Assembly (NCBI RefSeq): GCF_001618145.1
Contig: NZ_LQNF01000003.1
Coordinates: 62,001 to 126,000 of the forward strand
Source of the DNA: Oceanobacillus damuensis
GTDB taxonomy: Bacteria > Bacillota > Bacilli > Bacillales > Amphibacillaceae
Length of the DNA: 64,000 nt
Direction: 5' to 3'
This document shows, piece by piece, positions 1 to 7,568 of this stretch (the stretch's first letter is position 1; each line of letters opens with the position of its first letter). The position numbers were made by a program, and so were the translations under genes. Below the pieces are notes generated by a model that saw only the letters and a program-made list of their open reading frames with translations, ran no database searches and was not told the DNA's origin.

Positions 1-2
1 CT

Positions 3-167
3 GCAGATTACATACTCTGTGAAGAAGTAAGCAGAAGTATTGCCCGGAATGAAAAAGAAGAAAAAGCAATTTTCAATGAAATACTGACACCGATGTTGAT
101 TGGTGGTTTTACCACAGTTACAATTGCATCTGTAGTTATAGCTGGAATATTGGTGGAGACATTATAG
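3..167 (+). CDS. C-terminal fragment of a membrane protein (partial, 5' end outside window)
   Basis: An open frame runs from the window edge to TAG at 165-167, giving 54 residues. A charged stretch rich in Glu and Lys is followed by a hydrophobic segment of about 20 residues (GGFTTVTIASVVIAGILVET) that ends the protein, as expected of the last transmembrane helix of a carrier. The family cannot be named from this fragment. It lies 50 nt upstream of the amidohydrolase in the same direction, so the two are probably co-transcribed, and a transporter for the hydrolase substrate is a plausible guess. Confidence 0.6.
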   Translation, partial: ADYILCEEVSRSIARNEKEEKAIFNEILTPMLIGGFTTVTIASVVIAGILVETL

Positions 168-217
168 AGGATATTCAAAAAGTCCGAGATTAATGTGCAA
201 TTAGGAGGTATTAGATA

Positions 218-1462
218 ATGACTAGAACGCTGATTAAAAATGGTCTATTGATCGATGGAAATGGTGGCGAACCTCAGAAGAATGCAGCTGTTGTTCTGGA
301 GGATAATCGCATTGTATATGCAGGGGAAGAAAGTGGCTATACTTCCACTGGTGAAGAAACGATTCTTGATGCTCAAGGTGGAACGATCATTCCTGGGCTG
401 ATTGATACACATGTCCATATGATGATGGAATTTTCCTCAGCTGCAGACAGACTGGCAAAACCTTTCTCATTTATGTATTACGAGGCTGCGAAGTATTTGG
501 AAAGGACGCTTCATGCTGGGGTGACTTCCGTTCGTGACGCTCTAGGCACCGATCTTGGAGTAAAAAAGGCAGTTGAAGAGGGTTTGATAGCTGGACCGAG
601 ATTGCAACTGAGCATTAATGCCCTGACAATCACCGGTGGCCATGGAGATGGCTATACTGTTTCAGGGAGAGATATGGATATTCTCCCTTCCGGTTATCCA
701 GGAATGCCAAACGGTAAGTGTGACGGAGTGGAAGAGGTGCGTAAGAAAGCCCGTGAAATGCTGCGTGCGGGTGCAGAGGTAATTAAGGTTCATGCAACTG
801 GTGGTGTGTTAAGTGCAACAGACCATCCGGAATTTACGCAGTTTTCACAGGCTGAACTGGAAGCTATCGTTGAAGAGGGTAAATTCCGAAAAGGGGTAAA
901 AGTCATGGCACATGCCCAGGGTGCAGAAGGGATCAAGAATGCGGTAAGAGCCGGGATTCATTCGATCGAGCATGGGATTTTCATCGATGACGAAGCAATT
1001 GAATTGATGCTGGAAAAAGGAACATTCCTTGTCCCAACATTGCTCGCTCCGGTAGCAGTTCTTGAAACAGCCGATGAAATGGGAATGCCGGAAACAGCAG
1101 TACAAAAATCCAAAGAGGTTATCGAAATTCACAAAGCGAGCATTGCAAAAGCATATCAAGCTGGAGTTAAGATTGCAATGGGAACCGATGCCGGCGTAAT
1201 GAAACATGGTACAAACCTGCGTGAATTAGGGCTGATGGCGGATGTTGGGATGACACCAATGGAAACAATCGTTGCTTCTACGAAAACAGCTGCAGAATGT
1301 TTGGGCTGGGAAGATAAAGTAGGCACCATTGAGTCAGGAAAGCTGGCTGACATAGTCATCGTAAAAGATAATCCATTAGAAGATATCTACTCAATGGCAA
1401 ATAACGATACCATTCAAGTTGTAATAAAAGATGGAAAAGTGGAAAAGAATATTCTTGTTTAA
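218..1462 (+). CDS. Metal-dependent amidohydrolase (imidazolonepropionase / Xaa-Pro dipeptidase-like)
   Basis: This 414-residue protein belongs to the amidohydrolase superfamily, whose members hydrolyse amide or ester bonds at a metal centre in a TIM barrel. The N-terminal beta-sandwich (about 1-55) leads into PGLIDTHVH with the metal pair His65/His67. Lys190 in VIKVHATGG is the likely carboxylated metal-bridging lysine, followed by His192, the MAHAQG and HSIEHG histidines (about 230-252) and Asp324 in MGTDAG. The C-terminal segment GKLADIVI is typical of the family. There is no signal peptide, so it should be cytoplasmic. A clear ribosome site (TTAGGAGG) lies 10 nt before the ATG. The superfamily is certain, but the substrate is not visible; family relatives act on dipeptides, cyclic amides or molinate-type compounds. 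A strong terminator follows at once. Confidence 0.9.
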   Translation: MTRTLIKNGLLIDGNGGEPQKNAAVVLEDNRIVYAGEESGYTSTGEETILDAQGGTIIPGLIDTHVHMMMEFSSAADRLAKPFSFMYYEAAKYLERTLHAGVTSVRDALGTDLGVKKAVEEGLIAGPRLQLSINALTITGGHGDGYTVSGRDMDILPSGYPGMPNGKCDGVEEVRKKAREMLRAGAEVIKVHATGGVLSATDHPEFTQFSQAELEAIVEEGKFRKGVKVMAHAQGAEGIKNAVRAGIHSIEHGIFIDDEAIELMLEKGTFLVPTLLAPVAVLETADEMGMPETAVQKSKEVIEIHKASIAKAYQAGVKIAMGTDAGVMKHGTNLRELGLMADVGMTPMETIVASTKTAAECLGWEDKVGTIESGKLADIVIVKDNPLEDIYSMANNDTIQVVIKDGKVEKNILV

Positions 1463-1463
1463 T

Positions 1464-1494
1464 AAAAAGCCTATCCAACCGGATAGGCTTTTTT
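1464..1494 (+). terminator. Rho-independent terminator after the amidohydrolase
   Basis: A perfect hairpin (AAAAAGCCTATCC, loop AACC, GGATAGGCTTTTT) runs straight into a T tract, 1 nt after the stop codon. Confidence 0.93.
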
Positions 1495-1642
1495 GGCACT
1501 AGGTATTATGATGAAATATATATTAAAATTAAAGTAAATGAAATACATTACAGGATTTATCCAATTTGGAGTTCCTCCACGAAACGTGATAAGGTTTGTG
1601 AAACTTTTGTCATCATAGCAGAGGAGGGCTTTTTTTATCAAG

Positions 1643-1813
1643 TAAGAAAGTATAGATTTTGGCAGCAATTAACTCTTGCACATAAAGAGCCACGTCCAGC
1701 TCCAGCGCCTACCCCCTCGAGGTCTAAAGTAGAAACTACCTGTGGCAAAGAACGCCACTGGTAGTTTCTACTTTAGCTTGTCGGGGGTGATCAAGGCGCT
1801 TGCGCTTTTGTTC
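1643..1813. repeat. Dispersed intergenic repeat, copy 1 (variable core with long hairpin)
   Basis: The first 67 nt, including CACGTCCAGCTCCAGCGCC, and the last about 19 nt, GGCGCTTGCGCTTTTGTTC, recur at 61217-61450, while the cores are unrelated. The inner ends AGCGCC and GGCGCT are inverted. This copy's core holds a 17-bp perfect stem (1724-1740 with 1760-1776) extended by GTGGC/GCCAC inside the loop. No reading frame is present. It resembles a mobile or REP-like intergenic element rather than a gene. Confidence 0.8.
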
Positions 1814-1884
1814 TCATACTTAAAGGAAGTTCCGTTTCTGTTCCTACCAGAGCCTGGGGCTTAAGAGTTGGAGTTAAGTTATCT

Positions 1885-1913
1885 TTGACAAATATCTTAT
1901 CCATGAATATAAT
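1885..1913 (+). promoter_or_regulatory. Consensus SigA promoter of the mazEF-like pair
   Basis: TTGACA (1885-1890), a 17-nt spacer and TATAAT (1908-1913) match the vegetative consensus exactly. The start codon at 1950 is 36 nt beyond the -10 box. Confidence 0.85.
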
Positions 1914-1949
1914 TTAAGTAAGGAAATGTAAGGAATGGAGGTTAATCAA

Positions 1950-2204
1950 GTGTTTGAAGCTAAATTAACAAGTAAGGGCCAAATTACAATCCCTATTGAA
2001 ATTAGACGTATGCTAGAGTTGGATACTGGAGATCAAGTGTCATTTACCATTAACGAGAATGGAATCTTTCTAGACAAGTTAAAACGGCCACTGACGATTC
2101 AAGAAAGATTTGCGCACTATGATATCAGTAAAACAAATAAAGAGGTAAGTGAATCAATGAAAGAAATTGATATGGGGAATGATGTTGGAGAGGAAGAATT
2201 CTAA
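1950..2204 (+). CDS. AbrB/MazE-type antitoxin
   Basis: This is the antitoxin of a type II toxin-antitoxin pair. It should bind its own promoter through an N-terminal swapped-hairpin AbrB domain (FEAKLTSKGQITIPIEIRRM, a hallmark of the fold) and neutralise the downstream toxin with its acidic C-terminal tail. I place the start at GTG 1950 (84 residues), because GGAGG at 1937-1941 lies 8 nt before it; the in-frame ATG at 1935 overlaps this ribosome site and has none of its own at proper distance. The TAA overlaps the toxin ATG by one base (TAATG), so translation is coupled. Confidence 0.9.
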   Translation: MFEAKLTSKGQITIPIEIRRMLELDTGDQVSFTINENGIFLDKLKRPLTIQERFAHYDISKTNKEVSESMKEIDMGNDVGEEEF

Positions 2205-2530
2205 TGTATAGAGCTAGACAGGGAGACATTATTTATATAGACTTTAACCCGCAAAAGGGATCTGAACAGCGGGGAAGAAGACCTGCAATCATAGTTAGTA
2301 ATGATTTTTTTAACCAGCTCAGCAGTTTAGCTCTTGTTTGTCCAATTTCAAATGTTTCTTCTGATTTCCCGCTGAATGTTAAGTTAGACCACAAGACAGA
2401 AACAACTGGCTCCATTTTATGTCAACATGTAAAGTCCCTTGATTTTACAGCACGAAATGCATCTTTTATTGAAAGACTCCCAACTGAATTGTTAGAAGAA
2501 GTCCTCAGTATTATTCGTAGTGAATTTTAA
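2204..2530 (+). CDS. mazF: MazF/PemK-family mRNA interferase toxin
   Basis: At 108 residues this is a normal-length MazF. The family makes sequence-specific endoribonucleases that cut mRNA and stop growth when free of antitoxin. The N-terminal RQGDIIYIDFNPQKGSEQRG and RRPAIIVSND match the family core (the conserved GSEQ-G-RP loop), and the C-terminal region GSILCQHVKSLD is also typical. It starts within the antitoxin stop codon. No terminator is obvious directly behind it. The recognised RNA sequence cannot be told from the protein alone. Confidence 0.93.
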   Translation: MYRARQGDIIYIDFNPQKGSEQRGRRPAIIVSNDFFNQLSSLALVCPISNVSSDFPLNVKLDHKTETTGSILCQHVKSLDFTARNASFIERLPTELLEEVLSIIRSEF

Positions 2531-2934
2531 TAAGGATTTCAATATTGAGGTAAGTATTATAGAGGTAAAGTCTAATTTTTAGTGACTGAGCTTATTAATG
2601 GGAAAATCAGACCTTGCTGCTCTGAATTTGGCATTTAGAGGGACTCGGGGACAAGCAGAGTCCACTGAAAAAAGGCCTGTTTTCAAGTAAACTTTCTTTT
2701 ACTAAAGCAGGAATTTTCAGGTTTCTGCTATTTCCACCTGTCACACTATCCCGCGACTTCATTCTTCTGGGGCAATCAAAAATTTGGCGTGAGTAATTAC
2801 ATATGATAAGAAGAAGGCACAATGGCAGAAAAGATCCGCTAGTTGCGCCTTCTTCCGCGCAAAACCTTCGATTGTCCTCATATTTCTCTTTACTCTATAT
2901 CGCTAGGTCAATCTAATTCTACTGATCCTTTATT
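2531..2934. other. Intergenic region with two hairpins; no gene seen
   Basis: No convincing gene lies here. GGACTC/GAGTCC (2641-2646, 2658-2663) forms a small stem. A longer stem GAAGAAGGC/GCCTTCTTC (2810-2818, 2847-2855) with a 28-nt loop lies downstream of bioB on the minus strand and may help end its transcript, although it lacks a clear T tract. Confidence 0.5.
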
Positions 2935-3933
2935 TTATACTTGCTCTTCTGGTACTTGATTATAATCAATTTCAAATCCGAGGTCTTCAATCATTTTATG
3001 ATCCTCCGTACTCTCCTGGCCGGCTGTCGTTAAATAGTCACCAACAAAGATTGAATTGGCTGGATAAAGTCCAAGTGGCTGCAGACTTCTCAAATTTACT
3101 TCCCGTCCACCCGAAATACGAATTTCCTTGGTAGGATTGATATAACGAAATAAGGCCAATACTTTCAAGCAATACTTCGGATGCAATTCTTCTGTTCCTT
3201 CTAATGGTGTTCCATCAATCGCATGTAAGAAGTTTACTGGGATAGAGTCTGCATCAAGAATTTTAAGACTTCTTGCCATATCAATCACATCTCCTTGTGA
3301 TTCCTTCATACCGACTATCACACCAGAACATGGTGAAATACCTGCTTCTTTTGCTGTATTAACTGTTGCCACACGGTCATCATATGTATGTGATGTTGTA
3401 ATATTGGGATGGTGAGCTTTGGATGTATTGATATTATGGTTATAACGATCAACACCAGCGTCCTTTAATTGCTCTGCTTGATCCGGCTTTAAAATCCCCA
3501 TACAAGCACATACTTTTAAATCGTATTTACCCTTAATTTCTTTGACCGCTGAAGCAACTGTATCCACTTCCCGTTTGCTTGGCCCTCTGCCGCTCGCAAC
3601 AATGCAATACGTTCCTGCATTTAGCCGATCTGCTTGCTCTGCACCACTTAGCAGTGAAACTCTATTTACGAATGTGTACTTCTCTACAGGTGCCTTTGAT
3701 ATTGAGGATTGAGCACAATATCCACAGTTTTCCGGACAGAGACCCGATTTCGCATTAATAATCATATTTAATTTCACTTTATTCCCGTAATAATGACGTC
3801 TAATATTATAGGATCCCTGCAGTAGCAATAGCAATTCGTCATCCGGACAATTTAGAATTGAAAGTGCTTCATCATCACTTATTTCATCGCCTGCTAACAC
3901 TCTATTTGCCATACCAAACCAATCATTCATCAT
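2935..3933 (-). CDS. bioB: Biotin synthase
   Basis: Biotin synthase is a radical-SAM enzyme that inserts sulfur into dethiobiotin in the last step of biotin formation. The radical-SAM cysteines are Cys66, Cys70 and Cys73 in GLCPENCGYCAQS. The family segments YNHNINTS, CSGVIVGMKES and RISGGREVNL are present, and 332 residues is normal length. GGGAG lies 7-10 nt before tandem ATG codons, so the start could be 3933 or 3930. It follows bioY by 122 nt in the same direction with no intervening promoter seen, so the two are probably transcribed together. No other biotin genes are in the window. Confidence 0.97.
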   Translation of the reverse strand: MMNDWFGMANRVLAGDEISDDEALSILNCPDDELLLLLQGSYNIRRHYYGNKVKLNMIINAKSGLCPENCGYCAQSSISKAPVEKYTFVNRVSLLSGAEQADRLNAGTYCIVASGRGPSKREVDTVASAVKEIKGKYDLKVCACMGILKPDQAEQLKDAGVDRYNHNINTSKAHHPNITTSHTYDDRVATVNTAKEAGISPCSGVIVGMKESQGDVIDMARSLKILDADSIPVNFLHAIDGTPLEGTEELHPKYCLKVLALFRYINPTKEIRISGGREVNLRSLQPLGLYPANSIFVGDYLTTAGQESTEDHKMIEDLGFEIDYNQVPEEQV

Positions 3934-4055
3934 TTTTTATTCTCCCTTTTTAAAGATTTATAAGATTGCCCCGAGCGATTGCATATATTATCAGTTTTCA
4001 ACCCTGTATGCCGAACGAGCGCTCCATACCATTTTCCAACAAAGAGTCTCAACAC

Positions 4056-4628
4056 TTAAGCAGTTGTCTTATGTTCTGTATTTCTGGATCTGTAGACTTT
4101 TCCGTGAAGCCGGAATGCCAGTATACCAGCTAAACAAGAGAAGATAATATCTTTCGGAAATGGAGCAGCCATCCATAACCATGCAATCGCATAACTAAAT
4201 CCCTCTGGAGCACCAAACCATAACTGATAAGCAAAGTACATCCAAGTTGTTCCAAAAACATAGTTAATGGTCATTCCTGCTAATGCTGCAATAATAAAGT
4301 TTGTTTTTGAAGATTTTTTCTCTACCATTTTTCCTGCAACATAGGCAACTAGAATATTAGATAGAATAAACCCGAAAGTTGGTGTGAGTATTGATGATGG
4401 GCCACCTGAGAATTGAGAAAAAACAGGAGCTCCAGCTAGTCCAATCAGGGCATATACTGTCATGGAAATAGCTCCTAATCTGCTCCCAAGCAGAAGCCCT
4501 GATAAAATACTGAAAAATGTAGTTAAGGTAATCGGTACTCCTCCGACAACAATAAAAGCTGTTATATTTGCACCGATTGCCATTAACGAAGCGAATAATC
4601 CCGCTAATGTAATATCTTGCGCTTTCAA
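4056..4628 (-). CDS. bioY: BioY biotin uptake protein (ECF S component)
   Basis: BioY is the membrane S component that captures biotin for the energy-coupling-factor transporter; the shared EcfAA'T module is not here. The protein has about six hydrophobic helices and the BioY features GVPITLTTFF, GLAGAPVF and GPTFGFILSN-like segments (here TPTFGFILSN). The open frame extends to a GTG at 4658, but that start would lie before the AGGAGG ribosome site, so translation must begin downstream. TTG at 4628 (13-nt spacing) is the nearest usual start; ATT at 4634 is better spaced but rare. Length is about 190 residues, normal for BioY. Expression is probably controlled by BirA through the operator upstream. 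Confidence 0.93.
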   Translation of the reverse strand: MKAQDITLAGLFASLMAIGANITAFIVVGGVPITLTTFFSILSGLLLGSRLGAISMTVYALIGLAGAPVFSQFSGGPSSILTPTFGFILSNILVAYVAGKMVEKKSSKTNFIIAALAGMTINYVFGTTWMYFAYQLWFGAPEGFSYAIAWLWMAAPFPKDIIFSCLAGILAFRLHGKVYRSRNTEHKTTA

Positions 4629-4706
4629 TTTAATTGTTCTTCCTCCTTTCTGCTTCACAAATCAGCTGAAATTTGCAACAATCTAATTTATTTATTGTTA
4701 AAACTA

Positions 4707-4760
4707 AGAATATTTTATTCCTGACTTAATGTCAACCCATTTATAAAAATGGATAACATT
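4707..4760 (-). promoter_or_regulatory. bioY-bioB promoter with candidate BirA operator
   Basis: On the minus strand TTGACA (4735-4730), 17 nt and TATTCT (4712-4707) form a promoter. An inverted pair, TGTTATC and GTTGACA (minus-strand sense; 4758-4752 and 4736-4730), is separated by exactly 15 nt and overlaps the -35 box. The known Firmicute BirA site is TGTTAAC-N15-GTTAACA; each half differs by one base. Binding of biotinylated BirA here would block transcription when biotin is plentiful. Confidence 0.75.
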
Positions 4761-5207
4761 TAAGTTAAGATTATAGCAAGGGGATTCAATTTCCACTGCA
4801 TTTGCAGGCTTTGATGGAAGTGTAAACGTTAAATTTTTTTATTAAGATAAAGGACCTTCACCCCCCTCAAAGAGGTTATTATGACAATTAATATGGCTAA
4901 AAAATAGCCGAATTATTATATAACTAACTATCCAAATAAGAGACCTATTGATATTCAGCTATCTCTTGCATACAATTTAATAGAAGTGCAATAAGTGCTT
5001 CCCTTTAAGAAATGATCTCTTTAATTAGAAATATAGTTAGTTTACTTATTCCTTATCAAGTGTTGCACCTCTTTCTGGTAAGATTTTGTTGAATAGGGTT
5101 TAATGTACTTAAGAAGATACCATGTCAGAAAATTCAGGGGAATATGAAGGGAGTTGCTTGTATTGGTTAGGATAATTAATAAAGGGATTGTAAAAGCGGC
5201 AGGATTT
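4761..5207. other. Intergenic region, nothing recognised
   Basis: This AT-rich stretch between the divergent bioY and the AhpD-like gene shows no supported gene, RNA or clear repeat. An in-frame TTG at 5154 would extend the next gene upstream but has a weaker case than ATG 5208. Confidence 0.5.
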
Positions 5208-5666
5208 ATGAATATGAAAAATAGAATCAATTATTTCAAGGTTGCACCAGAAGCTTTAGAGAAAATTATGGAAATGGAAAAGTACGTAAAGAAAACACCC
5301 ATTGACCGAAAGTTGAGAGAACTGATCAAAATAAGAGTGTCCCAAATTAATGGTTGCTCCTACTGCATTCAAATGCATACAAAAGAAGCGAAGAAGTTAA
5401 AGGTCTCTGGCGAGCAGATTGACCAGTTAAGCAAGTGGAAAGAAACGAACATATACAGCGAAAACGAAAAAGCAGCACTGCAGCTTGCAGAAAACATAAC
5501 ATTAATTTCAGAAAAAGGTGTTGATGAGGAGTTATATAATCAAGTTAGAAAATATTATGATGAAAAGGAATATATTAATTTGGTTATGATCATCAATCAG
5601 ATAAATATGTGGAATAGGTTATCCATTTCAGCGGGAAACAAAGCGAACATGGAACTAAACGATTAG
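5208..5666 (+). CDS. AhpD-like / carboxymuconolactone decarboxylase-family protein
   Basis: The protein carries the AhpD-like redox motif Cys50-Ser-Tyr-Cys53 with His57 (GCSYCIQMH) in an all-helical CMD fold. Family members act as alkylhydroperoxidases or as thiol-disulfide partners. It has about 152 residues and no signal peptide. I choose ATG 5208 (or 5214) because the conserved part begins at NYFKVAPEAL and an AGGA lies just before it; an upstream TTG at 5154 gives an extra 18 hydrophobic residues unlike the family. It stands alone with its own terminator. The physiological partner is unknown. Confidence 0.85.
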   Translation: MNMKNRINYFKVAPEALEKIMEMEKYVKKTPIDRKLRELIKIRVSQINGCSYCIQMHTKEAKKLKVSGEQIDQLSKWKETNIYSENEKAALQLAENITLISEKGVDEELYNQVRKYYDEKEYINLVMIINQINMWNRLSISAGNKANMELND

Positions 5667-5681
5667 CCCACTCTAACTTTC

Positions 5682-5710
5682 AAAGCACTTCTTTTAAAAG
5701 AGGTGCTTTT
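5682..5710 (+). terminator. Terminator after the AhpD-like gene
   Basis: The hairpin AAAGCACTTCTTTT/AAAAGAGGTGCTTTT pairs almost fully and ends in T residues, 16 nt after the stop. Confidence 0.85.
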
Positions 5711-5892
5711 ATTTATGGTTATTATCCGATAATTTATTGCCTTGTTGTTTAACCTTTCATTTGAAAGCAACTGCCAATGGGCGGACCAGCAACCAAAACA
5801 GTCAATCCAATGCTTTCCTAGTTTACCCAACAAACAGAGTGGGAAGGGAAAATAGTAGTCAACTCACATTTTATAAATTAAGGAGGTATATT

Positions 5893-7530
5893 TTGGGTAA
5901 AAATAACTCTTTTCTGAAAACAGGCAGACCGGTAATGGAAGGGAAGAATGGGGCGGTCACATCGCCGCATTATTTAGCCACGCAAACCGGAAAGCGGATA
6001 CTGGACCGTGGCGGCCATGCGGTAGAAGCGGCGATTGCAGTTAATTCTGTACTTTGTGTTGTGCTCCCGCATATGGCTGGACTTGGTGGAGATTTATTCG
6101 CAATGGTTTGGGACGAGCAGGAAAAGGAAGTTAAGTCGTTAAATGGCAGTGGAAAATCCGGGAGTCAAGTGAACAGGGACGTATATAAACAAAAGGGCTT
6201 GGAAGAAATCCCGGAGCGTGGGCCTTTAGCAGCGAATACTGTCCCTGGAACGGTGGATGCATGGTGGGCCCTTCATAAACGATATGGAAAACTGGAATGG
6301 TCACAGCTGTTTGAAGACGCTATCCATTATGCGGAAAGTGGCTTTCCAATTACAGAAAAGGTGAGCGGTTATGTACAGGATAAGGCTGAATTATTAAGTG
6401 AATATCCGGAAACGAAAGCATTGTTTTTCAGCAATGGACATCCTATCCAAGCAGGAGAACTTCTGGTCCAGCCTAATTTGGCGTGGGCTTTCAAACAAAT
6501 TTCCAAAGACGGCAGAGATGCCTTTTACCAAGGAGAGATTGCGGATAAAGTTATTGCTTCCATGGAGAAGCATGATGGCTTGCTCGTAAAGGAGGACTTC
6601 GCAAATCACTCGTCGGAATGGGAAAATCCAATCACGAGGGAGTATAGAGGATACGAAATCTATCAAGTAAAACCGAATACACAGGGGCTTGCTGTATTAA
6701 TGATGTTGAATATGCTGGAAAAGTATGATATGGAATCGATAAATGATGGTACTGCAGATTACTATCATCTGTTGGCAGAGGCCAGCAAGCTAAACTTTCG
6801 CTATCGAGATGAATGGGTGACAGACCCTAACTCTATTCAAATACCCTACGATCAACTACTATCCAAAAACTTGTCATCGAAAATTAACGATCATTTCTCC
6901 AACGATAAGGTATTTCAGGAATCGAGCCTGGAAGAGCTTCCTTCGATTAAAGAAAGCAGAGACACTGCCTTCCTGAGTATCGTCGATGGAGATGGAAACT
7001 GTATTTCTCTGATTCAAAGCATTTTCCATGAATTCGGTTCGGCTTTTATCCCGGAAGGTTGCGGGTTCCTCCTGCAAAACCGTGGTTCATATTTTAGTTT
7101 GGACTCCAATCATCCAAATAGCCTGGAACCTAACAAGCGTACCTTTCATACAATCATCCCTGCAATGGCATTAAAGGATGGAAAGCCGTATATGTTATTC
7201 GGGTCCATGGGCGGAGAAGGCCAGCCGCAAACGCAATGTGCCATGCTGACAAGGGTGATTGATTTTGGCTATAACATTCAACAGGCGATTGAAGCCCCTC
7301 GCTGGCTTTATGGAAAAACGTGGGGCGAAGACAGCTCCACACTGAAGGTAGAGGCTAGGATCCCCAGTGAAATTGTTGATGATTTGAAAAAGCGTGGGCA
7401 CGAGGTGGAGGTCGTTGAAGACTATTCCCAAACGATGGGACATGCACAAGGAATAATCATTGACAGTGAGAGCGGGATATATAGTGCTGGAGCAGACCCG
7501 CGTGGTGACGGGATTGCACTATCCTGGTAA
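5893..7530 (+). CDS. Gamma-glutamyltransferase-family hydrolase (YwrD-like, cytoplasmic)
   Basis: This is a member of the gamma-glutamyltransferase Ntn-hydrolase family, which self-cleaves and cuts gamma-glutamyl or related amide bonds. The predicted cleavage and nucleophile residue is Thr358 in SRDTAFLSIVDGDGN; the conserved GGxGQPQTQ-like stretch near the end (GSMGGEGQPQTQ) fits. The start is TTG 5893, 6 nt after AGGAGG (5881-5886), giving 545 residues; the open frame continues upstream to 5737 but without family-like sequence. There is no signal peptide, unlike secreted Ggt, which matches the YwrD-like branch. The carrier gene starts 38 nt downstream, so both likely serve one substrate, identity unknown. 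Confidence 0.9.
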   Translation: MGKNNSFLKTGRPVMEGKNGAVTSPHYLATQTGKRILDRGGHAVEAAIAVNSVLCVVLPHMAGLGGDLFAMVWDEQEKEVKSLNGSGKSGSQVNRDVYKQKGLEEIPERGPLAANTVPGTVDAWWALHKRYGKLEWSQLFEDAIHYAESGFPITEKVSGYVQDKAELLSEYPETKALFFSNGHPIQAGELLVQPNLAWAFKQISKDGRDAFYQGEIADKVIASMEKHDGLLVKEDFANHSSEWENPITREYRGYEIYQVKPNTQGLAVLMMLNMLEKYDMESINDGTADYYHLLAEASKLNFRYRDEWVTDPNSIQIPYDQLLSKNLSSKINDHFSNDKVFQESSLEELPSIKESRDTAFLSIVDGDGNCISLIQSIFHEFGSAFIPEGCGFLLQNRGSYFSLDSNHPNSLEPNKRTFHTIIPAMALKDGKPYMLFGSMGGEGQPQTQCAMLTRVIDFGYNIQQAIEAPRWLYGKTWGEDSSTLKVEARIPSEIVDDLKKRGHEVEVVEDYSQTMGHAQGIIIDSESGIYSAGADPRGDGIALSW

Positions 7531-7568
7531 GTGGGTTCTAAGAAAATGTTGGAATGGAGGAATTTGTG

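Noticed and set aside
2607-2822. 71-codon minus-strand frame behind mazF
   Set aside because: No start signal or recognisable sequence; it overlaps the intergenic hairpins.
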